Assembly: GCA_947462335.1 (NCBI GenBank)
Contig: OX381720.1
Span: 43,941,152 to 44,005,151, forward strand
Origin: Harmothoe impar
Lineage: Eukaryota; Annelida; Polychaeta; Phyllodocida; Polynoidae
Direction: 5' to 3'
DNA: 64,000 nt
Part shown: positions 56,761-64,000 of the stretch, piece after piece
How positions within the stretch are numbered: the stretch's first letter is position 1
How the letters are laid out: every line of letters begins with the position of its first letter
Made by a program: the position numbers and the translations under genes
Notes under the pieces: model-generated
The model's database searches: none
The model's input: the letters and a program-made list of their open reading frames with translations, nothing else
Told to the model about the DNA's origin: nothing

Positions 56761-57950
56761 CTAACAATCGGCGTAGTGTCTTTCCAGGCATGAGGCCGAA
56801 CTATAAATATGGTAACACGTGAATATCCGCCGGCGTGGAGGGGGCTCCGCTGCCCTCCGTTCTGTCGTCGTGGAGGGGGCTCCGCTGCCCTCCGTATCCC
56901 TCCGGCCGGTGCCGTCCGCACCCCATTCGTTCCTGTCCGCCGGACCCCCCGAGGAACGGGCCCCGGCTATGCGTCCGTCTTCGGCCCCGTTGCTGACTGC
57001 AAAACATAAACGAAAGACCTTGTCACCATCGCCCGGCCGAAGCACCACATTTCCTTGCCCCGCCCGTCTCCTCCCCGTCCGGCATTCCCAGTGGTTCGCC
57101 CACCCCGGCCTTACAGCCCTACCGCCGCCACCAACTGCGTCAAGAGATCCCCGTACTCGGCTCCCCCCTGTACTGGGGCAGTCCATTCCTCGCACCAATA
57201 CAGGTGCCCGATGCTCTCCGGCCGAGACTGGCCACACTTGGTTTTCTACTCCGGCCGGTACAGGCCATCCTTCAAGTACTTTAACTTCTATAGTACCACT
57301 TACCGGGTCGGACTCGCTGAAGGTATACGTTCTCCGCTCCTCCACTATCCACTCCCCGTGGCCCCGGGCTTCCACGACAGAGGTGGTGCGGCTGCCCACC
57401 AGGGCCAGCGGTCGGTCGTCCCGGCCCCCGGTCGTGGAGAGGTGTCGCCGGAGTGTCTCTTCGGGGTCGGCCGGGACTGCTCCCACCCACGGTAGGGCCA
57501 CCCCACCCGGGCAGCGGGCGGGTGGCTGTGTGGCAGGGTCCCATGGCGAAGTCCGGGCCTCCTTCTGCCGCTTGTCGGCCTCCTCTGTCTTTCTCTTTTC
57601 CTCCTCCCTTCTCTCGGCCTCCCGGCTCTCGGCCGCCTGTCGCTCCTTCTCCACTTTCTCGGCCGCCACCCGTTGGAGCCGATCGGATTCTGCCTTATCC
57701 CGGGCCGCATTCTCTTTCTCGTCCGCCTCTTTCTTGTCTTTCTCTGCCTGCTCCCTCTCTCTCGCGGCCTTTACGTCCGCCTCTTTCTTGTCTTTGTCGG
57801 CCTGCTCCTTCTCTCTCGCGGCCTTCTCGTCCGCCTCTTTCTTGTCTTTGTCGGCCTGTTCTTTCTCTCTCGCGGCCTTCTCGTCCGCCTCTTTCTTGTC
57901 TTTGTCGGCCTGTTCCTTCTCTCTGGCGGCCTTCTCGTCCGCCTACCTCT
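56761..57950 (-). CDS. coiled-coil repeat ORF behind integrase
   Basis: A minus-strand open frame from about 57950 to 56761. Its first part is made of about four copies of an 18-residue unit, ADKDKKEADEKAAREKEQ (54-bp DNA repeat, about 57725-57950), highly charged and predicted coiled coil. It continues as E/K/R-rich helix to about 57560 and then a Pro/Gly-rich segment. There is no ATG at the beginning (the annotated-looking start is a GTG). An upstream part of the repeat (57951-58130) is open in places but interrupted by a TAG near 57953. It could be the rest of the preceding ORF after a frameshift. Function unknown. Confidence 0.5.
57725..57950 (-). repeat. 54-bp coding tandem repeat
   Basis: Four units of 54 bp, three of them nearly identical (GCCTCTTTCTTGTCTTTGTC on the plus strand starts each), coding for charged 18-residue coiled-coil blocks. 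Confidence 0.85.
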
Positions 57951-58139
57951 TTTCTCTCTCGGCCTGCTCTTTCTCGGCCTTCTCTTCCTGCTCCGCCTTC
58001 TCCCGGTCCGCTTTCTCTTTCTCCTCCTTCTCTTTCTCTCTGATTTTTCGGGCCGCCTCGGCCTTTTTCTGGCTTTTGGTTTTCTTTCCCTTGGAATCTT
58101 TGACCGGGTCCGGCTCCGGCTCTGCCTCCTGCTGGGGTA

Positions 58140-58979
58140 CTACCGGCGTGGGGGGGTGATCGGGGAGAACTGGCCATAGAGGTTGCGTACCACAGTCCTC
58201 TGGGGGGGTGGGCTCTCCGGTGGTGGCGGGCCGCTCCCTACCTCCACCTCAGTGACAGTCTCGGACGTGAGGGTTATGGTGCCGCCTGGCGTTGCCCCCA
58301 CCTCCGTCGTCTTCCCCGACCCTATCAAGGCGGCGAAAACAGCCGGTGGCAGCCTTTGGAGCGTCTCCACCGCCTCCTCCTGTCCCCCGTCTCTGAGGGC
58401 CCTCTGTATGTCCGCCATCCTTTCCTCCAACACTTGTGTCGTTACCCCCTCCCGCTGCTCGTCCGGTACCTCTGCGTCCTTCTGTGGGGTGGGGTCGGTG
58501 GGAGACGGGGATTTCGTCCTGTCCAGTTCGCCCGAGGTGCCGGGCTCCAGCGACTGGTCCCTGTTAGCCCGGCCCCGGACGTTGCGTACGTCCACCGTCG
58601 ACTCTGTAGAGGAGTCCCGCGACGACACACCCCGCTTCCTGGCGGACTTCTTACCGCCTTTCGTTCCCCCGGCCGGGGCCCGCCCCCGCTTCTCAATATA
58701 CGTTGCATCGGGTATGTTGTTGGCGTCCTCCCACTCGTGTGGGACTGGGCCTGCCCGACCCCCGACCCGGTGCAAGCCCATGTGGGTGGCGAGCTCGCCT
58801 TTCCGACGGTCCGTCTTCTGGAGCTTACACGGCTTACCATCCTTGTCTACTCCGGGGCAATTCCAGCCCAGGATTAATATGGGGTGGTTGGCCAAGTGCC
58901 GATCGTACTCCTCGGCCGTTCCCCGCCAACTCTGGCCCTTCTGGTGGCAATCCCCGCAGGAGAATGTATTAGAAGCCAT
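58140..58979 (-). CDS. ORF behind integrase: zinc-finger-like basic protein
   Basis: 279 residues from the ATG at 58979, which is preferred over the longer open frame to 59027 because a TATA box lies just upstream. The N-terminus holds two Cys/His pairs sets: C-G-D-C...H-L-A-N-H and C-P-G-V...C-K-L...H-M-G-L-H. A Gly/Arg/Lys/Ser-rich middle and a Pro-rich end follow. No similarity to envelope or known accessory proteins was recognised. Nucleic-acid binding is an inference from the Cys/His pattern. It lies where Gypsy-type elements sometimes carry a third ORF. Confidence 0.65.
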   Translation of the reverse strand: MASNTFSCGDCHQKGQSWRGTAEEYDRHLANHPILILGWNCPGVDKDGKPCKLQKTDRRKGELATHMGLHRVGGRAGPVPHEWEDANNIPDATYIEKRGRAPAGGTKGGKKSARKRGVSSRDSSTESTVDVRNVRGRANRDQSLEPGTSGELDRTKSPSPTDPTPQKDAEVPDEQREGVTTQVLEERMADIQRALRDGGQEEAVETLQRLPPAVFAALIGSGKTTEVGATPGGTITLTSETVTEVEVGSGPPPPESPPPQRTVVRNLYGQFSPITPPRR

Positions 58980-59125
58980 CTCGTCCGTGTCTGTCTCTCC
59001 TCCGGCTTCTCCCCTCTTATATAGCACTCCCGCACGTGGGTCCGACCCGTCCCCCTCTCCTGATTGGCTGATTTTCTTTTCGGCCGGCGTGCCTGGCGCT
59101 ACCCGCGCTGTGATTGGTCCGTCTC
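58980..59125 (-). promoter_or_regulatory. internal promoter-like region behind integrase
   Basis: On the minus strand two CCAAT boxes (complements of TGATTGG at 59111 and 59061), an E-box CACGTG-like site (59033) and a TATA box (CTATATAAG, 59016-59024) precede the ATG at 58979 by the spacing typical of an RNA polymerase II core promoter, with a very short leader. It overlaps the end of the integrase tail. Confidence 0.55.
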
Positions 59126-62100
59126 GTCTAGAACCGGGCGTGGGAGAGCGGGACCGGGGCCTCGACCGGGCGTGGGAGCATGTCCCATCAACGAACCCCG
59201 CCCGCTCCGTGGGAGCCTGGTCCGTTCCAAACCCGGCCGGTGGCGTGGGATCCTTCCTCTCTCTGCGGGACGGCGTGGGTACTTTGGGGGGTTCCCCTTT
59301 TCCCCTGCTCTCCGCCGTCCGGCCTTCCCCCCTGCCGTGTCCCCGGCGGCCGTCGCCCTCCTCCTGTCGGTCTGCGTGGGACGCCCGGTGCCCCTCCCGG
59401 GAGCGGCCCCGTCCCCCCTTTCTTTCCCCGATGGTTCCCGCTTGCCGGCCTCCTCCTTTTTCTTCTCTTCCGCGGCCGGTTTATGGGGCGACCGGGAGTG
59501 TTGGCTCCGGGAGGAGGAGTCCCGGCTGCTGATTTTCTCTCGGCCCGTTCGCCTCCCGTCTTTATTTGCCGGCCTTCCCATTGTCACCATCCTTATCTCC
59601 CGTACCGGCGAGTCCGGCGGGGTGGGTCGGGCGGCGGGCTCTATCGGGACCCTTATATGGTCCGATTTTCGTCTCCGGGCCCCGTCCCCTACCCTCCTTT
59701 TCTCGCCGAGTGACCACGTCACCCTTAGGGACTCGGTATCGTCGTCCTCGTCCGAGGAGAGGCCGTTTATCAGCTGAAATTCTACCCTCTTTTCGTTGGC
59801 CTCCTTCCACCTATGGTACGCTGCTGGTGGCTGCTCCTGCGCGCCTTCCTCCACCCGTCCGACCCACCTCCTCACCTCCGGCACTTCCTTCCTCACCTGT
59901 CGTCCCCAGTGCGAGGGGGAGTCTTCCCGTGCTTGTCGTCTTTGCTCCTCGTATAGCTCCTCTGTGGTCCGGGACTCGTCCGAATCCCCTTCGCTTGCCC
60001 ACTGGCCGAAACCTGATAAGATAGCCGGATAGAACTCGTCTCGGGGGTGTAGCGCCATGACTGACTCCCCCACCTCCGTGGGCCGGGTTATATACCCCTC
60101 CTCCTGGGCGTCCTCGCCATGGTTACCGCCGCCCCCCCCTTTTCCCCCAATCACGGGCCGGGTCGGAGATTCCGTCCCGCCCCCTCCCAGGCCCGGGAGG
60201 CGACCGCCCGCTCTTGCCGCCCTCGTCCCCATGGATACTGCCGCGTCCCCCTTCCCCGGGACGCCGTCCCCATCCTCCGCCGGCCCCACCTTGGCTACGG
60301 CCGCCTCCCCCTGTTCCAGGGCGCCTGGTACTACCTTCAAGTTGTCATAGTGTTCCACCCGACGCTTCCTTCCCATGGTGATTTTGTACACAGGTCCGCC
60401 TATATTCCTTGTCACCCTCCAAGGCCCCGTCCAATAACTCTGCAGTTTAGGGCTGCGGCCGATTTTCTTTATGGGGTGGTAAAAATATACCTCCGCCCCG
60501 TCCGGGATGACGTGCAGTTCCGCCCTCCGATCGTAGTTTCGTTTCTGCCTTTGCACCGCCCGGCCGAGTTGCTCCCGGGCCAGGTCGTGTGCCTCTGCCA
60601 TGACCGACTGCAGTTCGGCTACATAACCCTCCCCCGGGGGCTGGTCCTTCAGTGCCTCCACCGGGTAGATGAGGCTGAGGGGGGCGGCCGTTTCCCTTCC
60701 CAGCATCATGGCGTTCGGCGACACCCCGGTGGACGAGTGTTCCGTGGCCCTGTAGGCCGCCATGACGAAGGGGAGTTGTCGATCCCAGTCCCGTTGGTCG
60801 TCCTGAATGACCGTGGCCAGCAGCGCCTCTATCGTCCGATTGCACCGTTCCACCATTCCGTCCGACTTCGGGTTGAAGGGGCACGTCCGGGACTGTCGTA
60901 TCCCCAGCAGCTTCACTACCTCCCGGAAGGTGGAGGACTGGAACTCCCGTCCCTGGTCCGTGTGTAGTGTCACCGGGGTCCCGAATCGACATACAAAATT
61001 TTCCACTATGGCCCGGGCCACCGTCGGCGCCTTGTGGTCCGGAAGGGCGTACGCCTCGGCCCATTTGGTAAAATACTCCACCAGCACCAGGATGTATTGG
61101 TTCCCTCCGGCCGAGGGGTGGAGCGGCCCCATGATGTCTGCCCCCACCCTCTCCATAGGCATTCCCACCGTGACATGGCCCATGGGATGCCGGTGCGGCG
61201 CCGCGGCCGGCTTGCGCCGATTGCACTGCACACACCTGGCGCACCACGCCGTCAGATCTCTTCTGAAATTGGGCCAGTAAAAGAAGTCCTGGCACCTCCT
61301 TATCACCCGGCGTCTACCCAGGTGTCCGGCCAGCCCCTCCCCGTGCAGTCCATTCATCACCTCTGCCTGCATCCCGGCCGGGACCAATATCTGTAAGCGG
61401 TCGGCCCCGCCTGGGGTGTACCATTTCCGCGATAGGACCCCCCCGGGCCCCTCCACCAAACGTGTCGTCTGTCTCGCGTACGTCCGGTGGTCGTAGGACT
61501 CCGTTTGTTCGTCCGACCCCGCCCCGGGGTCTCCGCTCTGCAGCCACTCCCGTACCCGGGATAGAACCGGGTCCTTTTGCTGGGCCGCCACCCACTCCCC
61601 GGGGCTACCCAGGCGGGTTACCGTGTCCGCCTCCCCGTCCGACCCGTCCGACCCGTCCTCCGCTGGAGCCGTTACGGCTCGGGTCAAGGCGTAGCATGTG
61701 GCCAGGCCCGGGCCGCCTCGGCCGCACTGCCTGCAGGGGCGCCTGGAGAGGGCGTCCGCGTTGTTGTGGTCCTTTCCCGGCCGGTGTTGGATGGTGAAAT
61801 CATGGGTCCCCAACACTTGTAGCCACCGGGCCACCTGGCCCTCCGGCTCCTTGAAGTCCGTTACCCACCTCAAGGCTGCATGGTCCGTGCGGATGAGAAC
61901 GGGCCGACCCACCAGGTAGTGGCGGAACTTTTTCAGCCCGAACATCACCGCCAGCAGCTCCTTCCGGGTGACACAATAGTTCCCCTCCGGCCGGGAAAGG
62001 GTGCGGCTGGCGTATGCCAGGACCTTCTCCTGCCCCCCCTGCTGACAATACCGCCCCCAGTCCGTAATTACTGGCGTCGGTGTCCAGGATGAGGGCCCCC

Positions 62101-62165
62101 TCCGGCTCCGGGTAGCTGAGGATAGGAGCCGAAGTGAGCAGCCCTTTCAGCTGGCCGAAGGCCGT
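59099..62165 (-). CDS. Gypsy pol, RNase H-integrase with long C-terminal tail
   Basis: RNase H starts in the RT frame (ILDTDASNYGLGAVLS) and a 1-nt shift near 62040 moves the rest to another frame: VMFGLKKFRHYLVGRPVLIR, HRPGKDHNNADALSRR. The integrase follows: H-H-C-C zinc domain (HLGRRRVIRR...CARCVQCNRR), DDE core (Asp in GADIMGPL, Asp in HTDQGREF, Glu in SDGMVERCNR) and a GPY/F-like end (YWTGPWRV). After residue about 560 of 949 the tail is a 380-residue Arg/Glu/Gly-rich extension with no recognised domain. The DDE residues are intact. Confidence 0.9.
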
Positions 62166-63278
62166 TTAGCACGCCCCCGACCACTCGAACCTGCGGTCCT
62201 TCTCAGCCACGGCCGACAAGGGCTTGGCGATGGCCGCAAAGTCCCGGACGAACCTCCGGTAGTACCCCGCCAGCCCTAGGAAACTTCTTACTTCTGCTAC
62301 CGACTGTGGCCGGGGCCACTCCCTCACCGCCCTCACTTTCTCCGGGTCCGTCGCCACCCCATTCCGGCTGACTATGTGGCCGAGGAAACTCACCTCCCTT
62401 CGGGCCAGCTGGCACTTTCTTGGCTTCACCTTCAGCCCCGCCTGCATCAACCTCTGCAGTACCTCCTGTACTCTTTCCAAGTGTGTCTTTAAGTCGGCCG
62501 AGAACACTATAATATCGTCCAAGTAGACGAGGCAGCTCTTCCAGTGTAGTCCCCTTAGGGTCACTTCCATTAGTCTCTCGAACGTGGACGGGGCGTTACA
62601 CAGGCCGAAGGGCATCACCTTGTATTGGTATAGCCCGCTGTGAGAAGTAAAGGCCGTCTTCTCGCGATCCTCCTCCTTCATCGCCACCTGCCAATACCCG
62701 TTGGTCAGGTCCATAGTGCTGAACCACGTTGACCCCCCCAGAGTATCTAGGGAGTCATCTATCCTTGGTATAGGGTAGGCGTCCTTCTTCGTTACGGCAT
62801 TCAGTTTTCGGTAGTCTATGCAGAATCTCGGCCGCCCGTCTTTCTTCCTTGCCAGCACCAGCGGGGAGGCCCACGGGCTGGTGGACGGTTCTATTATGCC
62901 TAACTCCAACATTTCCCCTATTTTCTTCTCGGCCTCGGCCCGTTTGTGTGGGGCGAGTCGGCGGGGTCGCTGTTTCACCGGCTGGGCGTCCCCGGTCTGT
63001 ATCCCATGTCGGACGACACTCGTCTCCCCCATGTCGTCTTCCCAGTGGGAGAACGCTTCTATGTTCGCCCTGATCATGGCCTCCACCTGCGGGCGTGCCC
63101 CCTCGTCCACCCCCCGCAGGAGGGTGTCCACTACCCCTTCCGCCCCCTCGGCCGACTCCCCTCCCGTGGCCGCGCACATCTGTGGGTCGTCGTCCTCGTC
63201 TTCCACCTCCTGCAGGGACGCTATTCTCCCCAGTCGGGTGCTCTGGCGTAGCCACAGCGGCGTCGTCCCCACATTTAG
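62166..63278 (-). CDS. Gypsy pol, reverse transcriptase region
   Basis: Same frame as the protease. RT blocks in order: SPWASPLVLARKKDGRPRFC, DYRKLNAVTKKDAYPIPRID, FSTMDLTNGYWQVAM, MPFGLCNAPSTFERLM, the catalytic YLDD box, and FLGHIVSRNGVATDPEKV of the thumb/connection. It ends at an in-frame TAA (62168-62166) in the stretch EWSGAC, where the family normally reads on into the RNase H domain, so this stop is probably a mutation. Confidence 0.93.
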   Translation of the reverse strand, partial: LNVGTTPLWLRQSTRLGRIASLQEVEDEDDDPQMCAATGGESAEGAEGVVDTLLRGVDEGARPQVEAMIRANIEAFSHWEDDMGETSVVRHGIQTGDAQPVKQRPRRLAPHKRAEAEKKIGEMLELGIIEPSTSPWASPLVLARKKDGRPRFCIDYRKLNAVTKKDAYPIPRIDDSLDTLGGSTWFSTMDLTNGYWQVAMKEEDREKTAFTSHSGLYQYKVMPFGLCNAPSTFERLMEVTLRGLHWKSCLVYLDDIIVFSADLKTHLERVQEVLQRLMQAGLKVKPRKCQLARREVSFLGHIVSRNGVATDPEKVRAVREWPRPQSVAEVRSFLGLAGYYRRFVRDFAAIAKPLSAVAEKDRRFEWSGAC

Positions 63279-64000
63279 TTAGATGACCGGGGTCCGGCCC
63301 CATCTGTTCGGTGCCACTATCCCCCGGCCGACTCGGAAGCCTTCTTTCTCCTCGTTCCCCGGGAACCCCTCTATGACGCAGTGTAGTCCCTCGTCCGGAT
63401 CCCATCCCGACAATTGGGCCGTCACCACCGCCTGTTTCCCGGCCGGAATGTAGCAGTCTTCCCACAGTACTGCTGCCCCCTGAGCGGGCCGTTCCTTTTT
63501 CTCCCCCGGCGGCCCCCCCCCGCCTTCCTCCCACAGTAGCCGTTCCCCGTTCATATCTACCAGGATGCCGTTCCCCCACAGCAGGTCGGCCCCGAGGATC
63601 CCTTCCGGGGATATGTCGGCCACCAGGAATGCCCCCTTCATCTTTTCTCCCGCTATTTCCAAAACGGCCTCCGTTCTACCCTTCACCGTCGTTGGGCGGC
63701 CGTCGGCGCAAACCACCGTCTGGTCGTGTACCTGCAGCTCCCTGTCCGGGGTACGCCGCTCCCACCATCTACTGGAGATCATGCTGATTGAGGCCCCCGT
63801 GTCCACCAGCATGTTAATCTCATGGCCCAGGACCCGGCCCTCCACTATCAGGCCGGTCCCTTTCTTCTCCCTCCCGCGTACGGAAGTGACCGACATCTCC
63901 GGTCCTATCCTCCCGGCCCCAGGACGCTCTATGCCTGGGGCCGGGTCCCGTTTCCCGACGCTGTTTTGTTCTCGGCCGGCTGCTCCGGCTCGGCCTTCGG
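63279..64000 (-). CDS. Gypsy pol, retropepsin region (open to window edge)
   Basis: The frame is open from 63998 to TAA 63281-63279. The aspartic-protease signature LVDTGASISMIS lies just downstream of an ATG at 63896, with GADLLWGN (flap-distal ILGADLL motif) further on. The open frame before the ATG suggests continuity with gag outside the window. The following RT region is in the same frame, separated only by this TAA, so the stop is either a lesion or a read-through site. Confidence 0.85.
   Translation of the reverse strand, partial: EGRAGAAGREQNSVGKRDPAPGIERPGAGRIGPEMSVTSVRGREKKGTGLIVEGRVLGHEINMLVDTGASISMISSRWWERRTPDRELQVHDQTVVCADGRPTTVKGRTEAVLEIAGEKMKGAFLVADISPEGILGADLLWGNGILVDMNGERLLWEEGGGGPPGEKKERPAQGAAVLWEDCYIPAGKQAVVTAQLSGWDPDEGLHCVIEGFPGNEEKEGFRVGRGIVAPNRWGRTPVI

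Larger units (their letters stand above)
55986..64000 (-). mobile_element. Gypsy-type LTR retrotransposon, 3' part, GC-rich
   Basis: Reads on the minus strand from the window edge: protease, reverse transcriptase, RNase H, integrase with chromodomain-free long tail, two extra frames, polypurine tract, 3' LTR. The 5' LTR and gag are beyond 64000. Base composition is sharply GC-rich against the AT-rich host DNA. Domain order PR-RT-RH-IN places it in Ty3/Gypsy. Two in-frame stops and one frameshift in pol show that this copy is not fully functional. Confidence 0.88.

Noticed and set aside
56819..59532. Plus-strand ORFs of about 450 codons (56819-58159 and 58183-59532)
   Set aside because: Ser/Pro/Leu-rich shadows of minus-strand coding in very GC-rich DNA; no domains.
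60119..61295. Other-frame ORFs over the integrase region
   Set aside because: Antisense or shifted shadows; the conserved DDE integrase is on the minus strand in another frame.

Overview
The window is nuclear DNA from an animal, most likely a marine invertebrate. The evidence is GT-AG introns of 0.3 to 6 kb, a spliceosome gene, a selenoprotein whose in-frame TGA is paired with a SECIS element, DIRS, LTR and LINE retrotransposons, and many small inverted-repeat elements and microsatellites. The phylum cannot be fixed from the sequence alone; lophotrochozoans and invertebrate deuterostomes are both plausible. Host sequence is AT-rich, while the last 8 kb is a strikingly GC-rich LTR retrotransposon.

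Layout. 1-3.9 kb: repeats only (C/G-rich inverted-repeat elements and a 712-bp element with a clean 5-bp target duplication). 3.9-13.3 kb, plus strand: a CpG-rich promoter with CRE, E-box and CCAAT motifs, a 5'UTR exon, and a 1503-residue C2H2 zinc-finger/AT-hook protein in two coding exons. 15.2-27.05 kb, minus strand: the complete 12-exon PRPF19 (Prp19 U-box/WD40 ubiquitin ligase), with a full-length DIRS-type retrotransposon in intron 2, in sense and only about 47 bp from the 3' splice site. PRPF19 is head to head, 238 bp apart, with SELENOM.

27.3-51.4 kb, plus strand: the main discovery, three tandem selenoprotein M genes. All four exons, the splice phases and a KDEL-like ER tail are intact in each. 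Copy 1 has a C-T-G-U redox motif and copy 2 has C-I-E-U, both with TGA plus a well-formed SECIS. Copy 3 has changed the selenocysteine TGA to a TGC cysteine codon (C-I-E-C), and its SECIS relic carries a deletion and substitutions. Copies 2 and 3 share most of their intron sequence, so mobile elements present in only one of them show precise empty sites in the other. This exposes the true ends and target duplications of several undescribed-looking element families.

52.8-55.0 kb: a 2155-bp foldback element with nested palindromic minisatellite arrays. 55-56 kb: TA microsatellites. 56-64 kb, minus strand: a Gypsy-type LTR retrotransposon running off the window edge (LTR, retropepsin, RT, RNase H, integrase). 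Its pol is broken by two stops and a frameshift. Behind pol lie two extra reading frames, one preceded by its own TATA/CCAAT promoter-like sequence and one made of 18-residue coiled-coil repeats.
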